A DNA stretch of 64,000 nt from Perognathus longimembris pacificus (taxonomy: Eukaryota; Chordata; Mammalia; Rodentia; Heteromyidae). Below the pieces are notes generated by a model, which was given only the letters and a program-made list of their open reading frames with translations, was not told the origin of the DNA and made no database searches. Where the stretch lies: NCBI RefSeq assembly GCF_023159225.1, contig NC_063172.1, positions 58,710,828 through 58,774,827 on the forward strand, in the 5' to 3' direction. Shown here in pieces: positions 23,035 to 35,482 of the stretch. The translations under genes were made by a program, and so were the position numbers. Position 1 is the first letter of the stretch, and each line of letters begins with the position of its first letter.

Positions 23035-23500
23035 TCATTCCTGACCTGCATCAAGGGGGAGACAGAAAGGGAAAGAGTAAGCAGATAGGGAAAGATTTCT
23101 CCTGGTGGAAGCAATGCTCTTCCTCTTCCTGAAGATCCTAGAAGACGGAGACAGCAGCCCTGAGAGAAGCAATGCTCTTGACAAACCTAGAGCAGACCTG
23201 TACAGGGAGCAGATGGCCCCTGCCCTGGGGGGTGAGGAGAAAGTGGTTCTACCACACATCAGAACAGCAGACACTCTTCCAAAAGGGAGACTCCACAAGT
23301 GGGACAATGGACTTGATTTCTGGGTCTCAGTTCTCTTCTTTTCCTTCAAAAAGTCTTAGTTCTTCTCCACCCTTCCCGTTGTTCCTCCTTGGTTTTGCCT
23401 GGGAAGCTGATGGGCATGACCCCACATGGCCTATGGCAGTCTTCCCAGCCAGGAGCCTCAAGTACAAACCCCAAGTGAGGGTTTATACCAAGTAAGGGAA
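23035..23500. other. GC-richer unique segment with frames on both strands
   Basis: Frames of 84, 104 and 107 codons overlap on both strands, and none contains a motif I know. A 14-bp direct repeat 'GAAGCAATGCTCTT' occurs at 23,108-23,121 and 23,166-23,179. The frames' overlap on opposite strands argues that they reflect composition rather than coding. Confidence 0.35.
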
Positions 23501-23934
23501 AATAGCCAAAAGGCCATTCTCATTTTAATAAACATAATTTTACTATAAATTTTATAATCTATGTTCAATGTGAGACCTTTGGTCTTTGTATCCAAGCATT
23601 CTCCCCCGCCCCTATAATTCATAAAGAATGAAGTTCTGAGCCTTGTAACTATATTTATGTAGAATGTAGCCTAATAATTTTTCAACAATTCAAATTTTTT
23701 TTCCAGAAAATGAACTACTAAGGATGATCCCTTTGCTCAGCTGCCAAAAATTGGTTCTAATTATGACTATTATTGAATGTTATTTCTGGAGTATAGCTTT
23801 TTGCCCAACGAATCTTAATTAAGCCCAAGTCAATTGTGTGTGTTCATCCTCCTCGTCAATAAATGAGGTCAAATAAATAAAATGTATATCAAAATTATGA
23901 AATTAAGTAAACTTGTGCTTTCCAATATTCAAAT

Positions 23935-24118
23935 ATGTATGTAATTTATGTATTATATATTTGTATATAAGAATATTATCTATATTTATGTGTTTATATA
24001 TGATGTATTTATATTTATATAGTATATAATATGATGCATATATGTAGTGTATAATGTGATGCATTTATTTATATATTTGCCTACTATATAGTACATACAA
24101 CAGGTGTATTTATTTATG
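23935..24118. repeat. TA/TATG-rich low-complexity sequence
   Basis: Imperfect TATAT, TATGT and TTTATA units with 'ATGATG' interruptions lead into a CA repeat. Confidence 0.8.
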
Positions 24119-24144
24119 CACACACACACACACACACACACACA
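24119..24144. repeat. (CA)13 microsatellite
   Basis: Thirteen CA units. The cysteine/valine-rich minus-strand frame over it is a translation of the repeat. Confidence 0.97.
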
Positions 24145-25948
24145 TCTGCTGTAAGGCACAGTGAAAACTAGACACTGATCTCCTGGAGAAAGAGAGGTCA
24201 TCTCAAGTGCAACTAATCATGAGAAGGAAACTAAATCTCCTGGTTAAATTATGAATTTACAGAGAGAAAAGCTTACCTATCTTCATCCCTGAATAATTTT
24301 AGGAATCCTGTGACCTTTGAAGACAAACACCAGGTACTGAGTGGATCAGTTAAATGATCTAAGTGATAAGGTAGAAAAAATTTTAAAGTAGAAAAACTGT
24401 GAAGTAGATAACAAACGATGGGGAATGATTAATAGAAAGTAAGTAATGCTATCAACAGAAGTTTTCTACCTCACTTAAACTACAGTTTAAGAGACACCAG
24501 TGGAGAGTGGGGTGAAGGACAGAGACAGCTAATTTCAGGAGTTGAAGTATCATTAAAGTGGGAGACCGTTCTGATTTGCAGAATGAGATAGGATCAGGGG
24601 ATTTTTCTATCTGTGTAATGGAGCAGCTGCTATCTCTTCTTGTTTCTGTCTATAAAAGGACTGAAGGGAAAATAATAATGTATCAGCTTAGGAAAGAATC
24701 ACTTTGGACCTATCATGGTTGACATGCTAACTGTACCTGTTTCACTTCCCTCAGTGAAGAAGCACACGGTTCGATCTCAAGATCGTGCAGCTCAGTCTGA
24801 AGGATTTTGTTGCATTCATAAAGAGGGAAGCGTAGACAATGGCCTCTCGTCAATTTCTTAGGTACAGTTCAATAGGTGTTATCATGCTAGGAATTGACCT
24901 CGATATAATTAAGAATAGTTAGGCAAATTGATTTTTATTATTACCAGCTATACTCTGGAAATAATGAATGAAATCATGAGTAACTTGAATAATGAGTTTG
25001 GTAGATAGTAGGGTCAGGGCAATAGTGTGCCGTTAAGAGAGATGTATTCTACTGCATTTAGACAGAAAGCAGGATAAAGTCCAGCTAGAAAATTATCTGA
25101 TGACTCAGAAATCCCATAAATACTCCAGATGTATCACACGAACTGGAAAGCATGACAATGACACACAATGACTTCAGTGCATTGTGATATTCCTAATGAT
25201 TCTGTTTTCTAACCCTAAATGTAACCTTCCATCTTTCTATCTTCAACTCTCTTGCTGTCCCAAGTAATTGTTCATTGATGTAAACTTGGACTACCCTATT
25301 GGTCTATGAACTCAGATTTAGCTGGTAACAATATAAATCATAATTAGATTAACACCTGAGTTATATACTCTTTTAAAAGCAGTATTTGTGGTAACATTTT
25401 GGAAACAGTATGCCAGGTCAAGCACTGGTGAGCCAGTACAGTAGAAGAATCATTGTCTGTCCCATACAGAATTAGCTGATGTGCTGGAAACCATCACGAA
25501 TGGCTCCCATAGTTCTTATGACTTGAGATCCAAGCCCAAAGTTAGTCTGTCAGAAGGTGAGAAGCAGTTTAACTGTTTCCATGTCTTATTTGTGTCCTAG
25601 AACTGGAAAGCTATGCATAATTGGAGTGTATTCTACTCAGATGATCTTAGGGAATATGACATATAAATCTTTATCTTCATTTGAAAGTTACCTATGAGGT
25701 TCCTAGAAGATAAAATGGACATGTTGGCTTAGTCATTAGATATGAAGAAACAATGGAAAGTGAGTGAAACAACAGAGTTTCTTCAGAACTAGCAGTTCCA
25801 GGGCTTCATAGGACACAAGTTCAAGCATCACACTTTGCCCACCATTTTTTTTTTATTTCTAAATCCTCCTGTCTTTCAAAATCCTATCAGCCTTAATCCT
25901 TCCTCTTAAGGGAAATCACTCCATACACAAGGAGATAATTGCTACTTT
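24145..25948. other. Non-repetitive DNA
   Basis: About 1.8 kb without a recognised gene or repeat. A 14-bp near-palindrome 'CGATCTCAAGATCG' lies at 24,772-24,785. Confidence 0.45.
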
Positions 25949-25978
25949 GTTCTATTCTGTTCCTTGTTCTATTCTGTT
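25949..25978 (+). repeat. 13-bp direct repeat
   Basis: 'GTTCTATTCTGTT' occurs at 25,949-25,961 and again at 25,966-25,978, next to the edge of the possible LTR that follows. Confidence 0.9.
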
Positions 25979-25979
25979 G

Positions 25980-26430
25980 AAACCCACTGTGACTGGAGAC
26001 AAGGCAGTGACAGACAGACAGTGGAATTGAGGTTTGGGGGGAGCCAGGGGCCTGAAATCTTCTGCCACCTTCAGGTGCCCAAGGTCCATTTTACAAGGTA
26101 TTTATTGAGTTGGGTCCAGGGGCATACCTGCAGAAAGTCAGGTATTAATATTCTTAAAGTCACAAGCACTAATCCTGCCTCACAATCTTATTCAAGTGAT
26201 AAATGATGCCTTTATCTTAGTAAATAAATATAAGCAGTAAATAACTCACAGTTTGCATAGGCTTTTGTTTATACCCAAGCTGCTAGAAAGTTTGGTGTGT
26301 AACTAGCCTATACTCAGGATCACGCCAGGACTGATTGGCTTTTTCAGGAAACTCTCAGCATTCTGAGAGCATGTTGGGAGAAGGCCTTCCAATTTCCCAA
26401 TCCTTTCTGGTCTCATAGCTCAGCTTCTGG
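25980..26430 (-). mobile_element. Possible retroviral solo LTR, antisense
   Basis: On the minus strand there is 'AGCCAATCAG' (CCAAT box) at about 26,330, a 'GGGTATAAACA' TATA-like site near 26,270, and 'CTCAATAAATACC' (AATAAA) near 26,105. A pyrimidine-rich U5-like stretch 'CACTGTCTGTCTGTCACTGC' follows. The spacing resembles a class I (gammaretrovirus-like) LTR. No internal region, primer-binding site or convincing TG...CA ends were found. It could be ordinary unique DNA. Confidence 0.35.
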
Positions 26431-26611
26431 GGCCCTCAAACAATTCAATACCTATCTCTACCTTCAAATTGATAGACCTGGTAACAATGAGATGCCGTGT
26501 ATCTTTGCATCTCAAACAGGCAGGGTAATTTTTTGATAGGTATATATTTAAAGAATTAAACACATTCAAAGTATATATCTGATGTGTTATGTTTTTGATG
26601 AAGATTTTTTT

Positions 26612-26800
26612 CTTTATCTTTTTTGTTGTTGTTGTTCTTGTTATTCTACTACCGGGGCTTGAACTCAGGCCCTAGGTAGTCTCTTTTAACTTTTCCACTC
26701 AAACTTAGTTAATATTTTAACACTTGAACCACAGTTCCACTTCTAGATTTTGATGGTTAATTGGAGATGAGTCTTACAGACTCACCTGCCCAGGAGATAA
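26612..26800 (-). repeat. B1-Geo SINE, antisense, B1 part truncated
   Basis: A TTG-rich tail, then Geo ('GGGGCTTGAACTCAGGCCCT'), the linker 'GATGGTTAATTGGAGATGAG' and the first part of antisense B1 ('ACCTGCCCAGG'), where it breaks off. Confidence 0.75.
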
Positions 26801-29800
26801 AGAATTTTTGTAGCCTTGCCATTAAGCACATACTAAAGAAAGCGACTAATAATATTAAGCTGAATAGCAAATAATACCAAATATCTACCTTTCAGTTCTT
26901 ATGATAAAAGACATCAGAAATGGTAGCTTAATTTTTAGATAATAAGTTAACTTTCATTCAAGCATAACCAGTAGGAATACATTCCATCCTGATGACTTTC
27001 TTCTACTGAGTTCTCATTGTGCTCACACTCTAGCAGTGACCTCAGTACCAAAGCAATTTGTCACACAAGGGAGTTTTATTGCTTCTCACCTGGGCAAAGT
27101 CAAAATTCCTCACCAAATGTCAAAGCCATAAATACGAATGGTTGTGAGGATATCCTGTTGGAATTCAAAATAGAAGCATATACCATACTTGTAGAGAACT
27201 ACACAGAATGCATAGTTTTTGAATTGTCTGTTTTAGCAAGCATGAATGAAAAGACTACAGAGTGGGGTTGTGATGAGAAGACGCGGGAGGTGATGAACTT
27301 AAGATAAAGAACTTAAACAGATTTGAATTTTCTGGTTTTATTCCTTCACTATACATTTGATGGTGTATTTTTCTATAATTCCTCCAGTTATCTCTCTCTC
27401 CTTTCCTCTAGCCCATTGCTTCATGAAATTCTAACCAGGTCATGAAGGTGCCTAATGAATTAAACCACTGTTCCCAAACTATGTAGGGAAGGTAATTATA
27501 ACTTGGCATGGGATATGAAACATGTTGGAGGAGATTTAATTCCTCGGATTAAATGGTTGAGCAGGAAAGATCAATGTTAAGGGAATGGGTCAGAGGTAAA
27601 AAAGCCTAGCCTGGGTAGTGCTGCACACTAAAGAAATAAGCAGGACATGATACAGTTTGATACACACTGGCAGATTCCCCTTTATTTTTCTCATGGAATT
27701 TCCATAGCAAGGATCATCCTTGAGGAAAGGACCTAAATGGGTGCCTAGACTCAGTATCCATGCCACTTTCCAGTTTCTTCTTCATTGGTGAGTTGTGCCT
27801 TTCACCAGATATCTCTGGAGGTATCTCTCCAGTCTTCAGACTGCCCAGGACCAAAGAAATTTGCATTACTCTTACCAATAGGACTGTCACTGCCAGCCCC
27901 TCTGAATAGGATCTGCTAATTCAAGTCCTAGGTCTGCCTGTGGCTTTTTCTTTGCCTATATAAATCTCTATTTACCAGTTTTTCTGAACTCATGCTAGCA
28001 AGATTCCATTTTCCCTTTGGGAATGAATTACTTCTTTAATTCCCCTTCTCACTTTTAAGATTTGCATAGTCTTATGGATGCTGTCTTTGAATCTTTGTCT
28101 TGTTGTCTGGTAAATTATCTTACCATACATATTGAAGGATCCTATCTTGGAGTCTTTATTAGAGCATTAGCAGTCTGCAGGCACCAGTTGTTACAAAGGC
28201 CTACAACCAGAAAATATACTTATCATTGTCAGGAAACAGGCCAGAGAGGAAAGATAGAACCAAAACAATGCCAACAAACCAACTCAGCTCCAACAGAAAG
28301 CTAAACTGGGACGCGATGGTGACTGGAGATGAGCCAGGAGATAGAACACAGGACATGAACATGAGGACAAGTGGCATGGCGTCATGGCGCCAGAGCTGGT
28401 AGGACCCTAAATAGGCTCAGGTCAGGGGAGCAGGGCCACAGGAAGCTCCCAGTCCCAAGCACTGGACTGACAGGTTCAATAACCTATCAGCCAAGTGCCC
28501 AACCCTAACTCCAGGGATTCAGAAACACCCATCCCCTGGGGGTGGGACTTTCTATCCTCTAGGAATTCAGGCACACCCATGAAGACAAGATGCCAGACAG
28601 TACAATTCACACTGCCAAGATAGCACTGGCCACACCTAACCTCCTTACTTCAGTTTGTTGACATTCTCTCATGATGCACAATCTCTCAAATCTCTTCTGG
28701 CTTCATGGCAACCCCAGGAATGCCTTGTATCCCGTTACTCTCCTTTGGATACTCATTTTCCATTGAGCAGGCCCTTTACTCTGTTTAAATTGCTTTCTTC
28801 ATTTCAAGGAACTTGGTTCAAACTTTTTGTAGTAGAAGGAATTTTCGACCCTTCCTCTTTGTCAACTGGGCAAGCTGGAGAAGAATAACTGTCACACGAT
28901 TCAGGAACTGTAGAAGATTTTCTCCTAACTGCGAGGTATTTTTCTTCTCTCTTAGTAGGATATGTAAACTGGCTTTGAATAGTAGAGACAATATTTTAGA
29001 CCCTTCAAAGAAGAGTGTGCCCAGGGAGAAGAGATACCATTTGGGGAAGAATTATTTTTTAATGAAATGTTAGAGCTAAAGTAACACTTCTGCCTCCCAC
29101 TCCCTCCTCTACAGACAAAAAATATTTCCCCAAATGTCCATTTCTTAGTTCATAAAGGAAGCAGAGTTGTTTGCGCTATTCTAAAAGCTTCTTTGAGATA
29201 TTGTAGGGTGAAAGCAAATGTTGCCATATGGGTTGCTATTTTTTTCCAAGAAAAACCAACTTTTCATAAAAAATGTCTTTAATTCATTACCTTGGAGAAA
29301 AAAAAACAAAACAGAGTGCTTTTAGCCAAAGAATTACTGATTTGATTATTTCTTTCCTGAAATCTCAGCTTGCAGAGAAACAATCAAACAGCCATCTAAA
29401 ATATAAAATACTGGTGAGCCCACCCCTCATTTTGTGGGGTGCTTCAGCTGAATGTGTCAGTGAGCTTCCTGTTCTGTGTACTGAGAAGAGAGAAAACATA
29501 GGCCAATGAACCCAGCCAGCAGATAGCTGGTTATAGGTTACTGCTGGGAGAACTTTCTTATACTATTAGAAATATTTTTAAAGCAAGAATGTTAAAAAGA
29601 GATCTGTTAGAATGATTTGGAAAGAAAGCACTTGACATTTTGAATTTTCATGCCTTTCTTGGAGTATCTGCTAGTATTGGAAAAAAATGGAAATTGGATT
29701 TCACCAGATATTTAGAAAAATTGGGGATGGCAAAGCTTCTAAAACTGAGTTTTGGATTCATTTCATGAGCATCAGAGATGCCACAAAATAAAGATGAAAT

Positions 29801-30080
29801 CTAGTTTTTAATTTCTCTAAGAACTGAAATAGAAGAAGGTCTCCCATGGTCTTGGTTTGCCTTGGAGCTTAGTTCCATCAGTTCATCCCTTTGGTCTCTG
29901 GGCCATAGGTAAAATTAAGTTTGTTTGTCTGTTTTCTGAAACACTATAGGGTATAGATTTAGAAGATCACAGTTATGTACTTTTTTTGGACTTTTGTCTA
30001 GGCATCTTGGTCAATGTCACCCCTTTCAACATTAATATATCGCAGACACTTTCAATGCTTCCTTCCTCAGGATCTTCGTA
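26801..30080. other. Long unrecognised stretch
   Basis: 3.3 kb without a confident repeat or exon. At 27,957 'CTATATAAATCTC' follows a CT-rich segment and could be the TATA box of an old LTR (27,660-28,060), but no ends are visible. 28,300-28,630 is GC-richer. Plus-strand frames at 27,017-27,307 (96 codons) and 28,062-28,304 (80 codons) have no recognised domain. Confidence 0.4.
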
Positions 30081-30255
30081 CACTCACCTCCTTGTAGAGA
30101 AATACCCTCTTGCTTTTTGCTGGTTAATTGGAAATAGGAGTCTCTTGGATTTTTTCTCTTTTTTCCAGGACTGTCTTTGAACCATTATCCTCAGCTCTCC
30201 ACTTCCTAAGTAAGTAGCTAGGATTACAGGAATGAGCCACCAGTGCCTGGCTCAT
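30081..30255 (-). repeat. B1-Geo SINE, antisense, Geo part degraded
   Basis: The linker 'GCTGGTTAATTGGAAATAGG' and the B1 half ending 'AGGAATGAGCCACCAGTGCC' are clear. The Geo half is reduced. Confidence 0.75.
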
Positions 30256-30684
30256 GTTCACAGATGTACTCAATACATTTTTGAAAATTGAAAGAATAAA
30301 AGATTGACTGTCTATATGTTTCTGTTCGTCAACAAATCATTCTCTTTTAGAAGAAAACCACTTGTTTTCTATGCCTTCTTAGGCAGGCACTGCTCTCTGC
30401 CACATACTTATCACATGTACTATACAGGTTGAATCCAAGAATGTGAAAGTTGCTTTGGTCTAGGTTTGGGAAGTAGAATAGAATTCTGATAGTGCCTGGT
30501 ATGTTAACTTTGTAGATAAGCCCATGAGAATGGATCACCCCGCATATGGGCCAGACACTTATACATTTCAAATTCCAAAAAGATAACAAGGAAATATTTT
30601 CACAAATAGATTGTTTTCTTCTTATACATGACATAAAGTGTACAAATTTATCAATAAGCTTTGCAAGAATTATTCATAAACATA

Positions 30685-31440
30685 TTTCTTTTTTAATAGC
30701 TTTAGTGAGATATCATTTGCATATAAAATTAATTATTTAAAGTGTAAAACTCAATCATATTTAGTACAGTTAGCGTTGTACAATCATGACCACATTGATC
30801 TTTTTCATTATCTCATAAGTAAACCCAACACCCAGTAACTCCTCAGTCCTTTCCCATCACATAGAAATCACTCACCAACTCTATCTCTGTGTGTTTTCTT
30901 ATTTTGGACATTATATACAGATAAAACTGTCTTTTATAGCTGACCTCTTCTTAAACATGAAGCTTTCATGGTTTGGCTATATTATAGGATGTTACTATTT
31001 CACTGCATTATTATTACTGAATAATATGCCATTGTGTGGATATTCCACATTTTATTTTCCATCCACTAGTTCCCTATTGTTTTGTTCCATCTTGTTGGAT
31101 ACTATGAATAATGCTACTATTAAATATTTATGTACAACTCTTTTGAGTGGACATAGGTTTTTCATTCTCTTGTGTACATGCCTAGGAATGAGATTTCTGG
31201 GTCATGTGGATATCCATTCTTAACATATTGAGAAATTGCCTAACTCCTTTCCACAGTGGCATTCTGACAGAAATGTAGAGGGGGACCAAACTTTCCATAT
31301 CTTTGCCAACACTTATTATTTTCTGTCTTTGGATTCTATCCATACTACTGGGTGTCACATGGTAGCTATTGTGGTTATAGTTTGTATTCCCTAATGATTA
31401 ATGTGCTATCCATATTTTCATATATACTTATGTGGATATG
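30685..31440 (-). mobile_element. Ancient L1 (L1M-type) 3' region, antisense
   Basis: The order of blocks 'TTTAGTGAGATATCATTTGC', 'TTGTACAATCATGACCACAT', 'GAATAATATGCCATTGTGTG', 'GAATAATGCTACTATTAAAT', 'TTTCTGGGTCATGTGGATAT' and 'TCCTTTCCACAGTGGCATTC' is that of an old mammalian L1 3' end in reverse. It is far more diverged than the other L1 copies here and belongs to a different, pre-rodent layer. The 110-codon plus-strand frame over it is antisense L1. Confidence 0.85.
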
Positions 31441-32181
31441 AAATTATTGCACACCATTTGCAAAGAAGTTTCCATTTCCTCAGCCAGCAGTCATGGAAAT
31501 TGTCAAAAACCAAGTGCTCATACATGTAAGGTGCCAGAATATTCAGTGTGTGGGAAAGGCTCACTTTTTGCTGTCATCTCACTTTATCCTTCCATGTAGA
31601 GGAACAAAAGAAAAATCTCTCTCCATACTCTGAGAAGGGCACTAATCCCACTCATTTCCACAGATGAATCTTCCATCTGTACCTTTGCAGTGGTACTTCA
31701 GACAGGAAATGTAATGACAATTCTTTGCAGAATTTTTAGAGAAGCCTCAGCTCATTCTGATGCTGTCTGTGGCTGGCTAGGTTTTCATGGTTGTGAGCCT
31801 GTCCATTTTTAAACTACTGTAGAACTAGGAAAAAATGGACTAGAATACCATAAGCTCCTTGTTTTTTTCCCATCAGTCATATATCTTGAATAACTGTTCT
31901 TTATGTTATTAGAACTCTTCATTAATTTCCAGGGCTTTTCCACAAGCTCATTTGGATATCTGTTTCCTTCTAGTGTTCCCATTGCTTTTAGGAAGGTGCA
32001 GACTTTCTAGGCTCTATTTGCAACGTATTAGTGAGTTCTTCTCCATCTTGTAAATACGCAGTTATTTGTATACTCAGTTATTTGTTTAACTGGTTAGGTT
32101 TGGGATACAGATTCTACAATATGGTGTGGTGATGCTGACTTTGGGTCATACCTATTGCTTTACATTTCTCATAGAAATTTC
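31441..32181. other. Non-repetitive DNA
   Basis: No repeat or exon recognised between the ancient L1 and the next young SINE. Confidence 0.4.
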
Positions 32182-32413
32182 TGTAATAAGAGTCTTTTTT
32201 TTTTTGCCAGTCCTGGGCTTGGACTCAGGGCCTGAGCACTGTCCCTGGCTTCTTTTTGCTCAAGGCTAGCACTCTGCCACTTGAGCCACAGCGCCACCTC
32301 TGGCCAATTTCTATATATGTGGTGCTGGGGAATCGAACCCAGGGCTTCATGTATATAAGGCAAGCTCTCTTGCCACTAGGCCATATTCCCAGCCCCTTGT
32401 AATAAGAGTCTTT
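32182..32413 (-). repeat. IDL-Geo dimeric SINE, antisense, 16-bp target duplication
   Basis: The element spans 32,198-32,397: T-run, Geo monomer, then ID-like monomer with an intact antisense B box ('GGGGAATCGAACCCAGGG'), ending 'TTCCCAGCCCC'. 'TGTAATAAGAGTCTTT' is repeated exactly at 32,182-32,197 and 32,398-32,413. The target lies at a TTT/AA junction as L1 endonuclease prefers. Frames of 64 and 128 codons here are SINE readings. Confidence 0.95.
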
Positions 32414-33535
32414 AAGGTCACAGTCACTGCTAGTCAAGGCACTACTTGGCCTAGGGTGTGCTCTTGTGCACATCTCACTCACACAAAGAGATCTACAGGG
32501 AGAGAGGGAGATGGAGAAGAGAAAGAAACCAGGAAGCAAAACACAAAAGAGTAAGGTAATGCATTTTAATGTTCTTGGGGCTTTCTGACTATCGACCAGA
32601 GAAAACAGCATGAGAGGCAGGATAAATTGTTCAGTGGCTAGCAGAAGACTGCTATCCCCACAGCACTATGAGAGAAATTAGAGGTACAGATACCATGGAG
32701 GATAGAATAAATTAATAGTTCTGATTTGCCTAGAACTAGCAGCAGTTACCTAAGGGTATGGTTGAGTTAGTACAGTCTAAAAACCTCCTATGTTTTATTT
32801 ATACTATCCATTGTCTTTCATATTCAACTGTATGAACATTATTCTTAAGTGTTTAATTGAGAGTGAAAACAGATTTTTAAAAATCACCCCTGGAAGCTTG
32901 AATAAGGTCACTTAATTACAACTGGAGTGATATTTGAACAAAGCAGTGATTATTTCTTCACTGTTGGAGCTGCATTAGCTAAAGCAGTTTCCAAGTGAGT
33001 GATATAATTTTTCATGCCTTATTACATAATCCATGGGGACTTCTGATACTGGTGATGGTAGTTGCTGACTTTGCCTTTGTGCAGTTAATTGCCAGGTGGC
33101 TTTAGCTCACACATAATATGGTAAGTGTATTCATGCATAAGAACTACTGATAATGAGGTCTATTGTTTCAATTTGATTTCTGTTTCCAAGATTGAACCAG
33201 TAAGGGGTAATTAAACATAATTTAGTGCCAAAAGTTTTCTTGTACAGTGTCCTAGAAGTGACTATATTTTGATGCACTTGGTCAACATCAGTTATTAAAA
33301 TAAAAAAGAATGAAGGTGATTATTCTAAAATCAATACTAGAATAGTAGTTACCAGAGACTAGGAAGGTGCAGGAGTTTGGAGAAGCAAGATTTATCAGTG
33401 GATATGAAGTTGTGATGTGCCGCTGTATAGTAGCATAATTATAGATAAGAGTAACTAACCTGAGGTGTGTTTGTTCCAAAAGAAATACACTCTTGACTTG
33501 ACTTCTGCAACTGTAAACCCTCTCTAACATCACCA
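32414..33535. other. Non-repetitive DNA
   Basis: No gene or repeat recognised. The 82-codon minus-strand frame at 33,288-33,536 lacks any motif. Confidence 0.45.
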
Positions 33536-34560
33536 TTATAACAACTATTTTTTTCTTTCAAATTTTTTATTGTCAAAATGTGATACAGAGGGGTTACAGA
33601 TCCGTACGAAAGGCAGTGAGTACATTTCTTGTTCTACTTGTTACCTCCTCCCTCATTTCTCCCCTCCCTCTCCCCCATTCCTTCTCCCCCCAAGAGTTGT
33701 GCAGTTGGTTTACACCAAATGGTTTCTAAGTGTTGCTTTTTGAATGGATTGTCTTTTTGTTCTTTGTCTCTCGATTTTGGTATTCCCTCTCCCTTCCCCA
33801 GTTTTATTACCCATATCAGACAATATCCAGGGAACTCAGATGTAGTACAGTAGTAGGGAGAGTACAGCCACAGGAAGGGACTACAAGAGAAACAAAACTA
33901 GACAAACCACTCAGTCAAGCAAACTGACAAGGAAAAAGAGAAAAAGAGTAGTATGAGTTCACATGGCAGGTTGAGAATAATTACAACAGTGGTATAACTC
34001 TTGTTTCCATAATGTGGAGTTCATTTCACTTGGCGTCTTCTTATGTGTTCATATGGGTGTAGTTATTGGGGTATCTTGGTCTTCTACCATGACTAGCCTA
34101 TTGCTGTACTAGCTATTCCCTATGTGGGACACCATAGGGTTTATGTTTCTTCGGGTCTGGGTCATTTCACTTGGTATGATTTTTTCCAATTGCTTCCGTT
34201 TCCTTAGGAACAGGTGCAGTGTCATTCCTTCTGATGGAGGCATTGAATTCCATTGTGTATATGTACCACATTTTCCTGATCCACTCGTCTACTGAGGGGC
34301 ATCTAGCTTGGTTCCATGTTTTAGCGATGACAAGTTGTACTGCGATGAACATAGTTGTGCTGGTGGCTTTAGTGTGGTCTCACTTATAGTCTTTTGGGTA
34401 GATGCCCAAAAGTGGGGCTGCTGTGTCGTAGGGGAGCTCTATGTTCAGCCTTCTTAGGAACCTCCACACTGTTTTCCAGAGGGGTTGAACAAGTTGGCAT
34501 TCCCACCAACAATGTAGGAGAGTTCCCTTTTGGCCACATCCTCTTATAACAACTATTTTT
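33536..34560 (-). mobile_element. 5'-truncated L1 with 17-bp target duplication
   Basis: The insert occupies about 33,553-34,543. 'TTATAACAACTATTTTT' is exact at 33,536-33,552 and 34,544-34,560. Reading the minus strand: the C-terminal part of ORF2, then the 3' UTR with its purine-rich segment, the 'TGTAACCCCTCTGTATCACA' 3' terminus and a short A-rich tail. The perfect duplication suggests a fairly recent insertion. Confidence 0.92.
34167..34543 (-). pseudogene. L1 ORF2 C-terminal fragment
   Basis: Minus-strand reading of the truncated L1. In one frame it gives L1 ORF2p C-terminal hallmarks: '[17 protein letters not shown]', 'LNIELPYD' and 'LLGIYPKDYK', then an in-frame TGA, and after it 'MFIAVQLVIAKTWNQ' and 'CPSVDEWIRKMWYIYTMEF', ending at a TGA at 34,167. 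Full ORF2p is an endonuclease/reverse transcriptase of roughly 1,270 residues. Only about 125 codons remain, without endonuclease or catalytic RT motifs, so nothing functional is encoded. Confidence 0.9.
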
Positions 34561-34594
34561 AAATTTTTTCTTTTTTAATGGACAGAATAATAAA

Positions 34595-34820
34595 CATGAC
34601 ACTGGTAGTTCATGCCTGTCCTCCTAGCTAATCAAGAAGATGAGACCTGCAGGATCAAGTTTCAAAGCCAACCCAGGCAGTAAAATCTTCAAGATTGTAT
34701 TTCCAATTGATTAGCAAAAAGCCAGTGTGGAGGCATTTCTCAAGTGATAGGTACCAGCTGTGAGCAAACAAGCATGATGCATTGAGTTCAAGCACAAGAA
34801 CCAGCAAAAGAAAAAAAAAT
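34595..34820 (+). repeat. B1-Geo dimeric SINE, degraded
   Basis: The B1 part begins 'CATGACACTGGTAGTTCATG'. The linker 'TTTCCAATTGATTAGCAAAA' is decayed. The Geo part ends 'TTCAAGCACAAGAACCAGC' and is followed by an A-rich tail. Confidence 0.75.
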
Positions 34821-35089
34821 AATGTACTGTAAATTTCAGAAAAACAAAGGAAGTATTTTGAAAAATTTTACCACAAATAAATGTCAAAAGTTTGAGGAGA
34901 TAATAAATATGTCTAATTTGATTTAAATATTATACAATGTATACATTAAAACATCACAAGGCAGCCAATTTATATACAAAATTATGAGTCCCAGTTAATA
35001 AATGTCTAAATAATGTTAAGTTCAATACAAAAGAACAGGAAGAAGGGAAGACTTGATATTCTTCAAATTAGGTATCATGGATAAATTAT

Positions 35090-35136
35090 TTGTGATGAGT
35101 TCAATCCTCAGCATTGCAAAAAAAAAATTAAAACTA
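35090..35136 (+). repeat. ID-like SINE 3' remnant
   Basis: 'GTTCAATCCTCAGCATTGC' followed by A10 is the B-box half and tail of an ID-type monomer. Confidence 0.5.
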
Positions 35137-35235
35137 AGTGAAGCATTGAAATTTAAAAAATTCCATAGGAGGGGAAAAGTCCTTTAGGGTTAAATTTCTT
35201 TGTAAGAACATTCTCTAAAACAATCTAGGTTTCTT

Positions 35236-35482
35236 CCCAGTCATTCTTTCTTTTTTTTTTTTTTTTTTTTTTTTTGGCCAGTCCTGGGCCTTGGACTCAG
35301 GGCCTGAGCACTGTCCCTGGCTTCTTCCCGCTCAAGGGTAGCACTCTGCCACCTGAGCCACAGCGCCCCTTCTGGCCGTTTTCCATATATGTGGTGCTGG
35401 GGAATCGAACCAAGAGCTTCATGTATATGAGGCGAGCACTTTACTACTAGGCCATATTCCCAGCCCCCAGTCATTCTTTCTT
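35236..35482 (-). repeat. IDL-Geo dimeric SINE, antisense, ~17-bp target duplication
   Basis: The element is at about 35,253-35,465 with a T24 tail. 'CCCAGTCATTCTTTCTT' matches at 35,236-35,252 and 35,466-35,482 (the first two C's may belong to the SINE). Both monomers are present. The antisense B box reads 'GGGGAATCGAACCAAG', with one change. Confidence 0.93.

Noticed and set aside
27660..28060. Possible LTR with TATA box at 27,957
   Set aside because: No AATAAA at the right distance, no TG...CA ends and no duplication found; left as unassigned sequence.
30891..31223. 110-codon plus-strand frame
   Set aside because: Antisense reading of an ancient L1 3' region.
32169..32611. 64- and 128-codon minus-strand frames, with look-alikes at 35,241-35,474 and 63,513-63,713
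   Set aside because: All share the peptide 'MRPWVRFPSTTY'-type reading of the IDL-Geo SINE; they are repeats, not a gene family.
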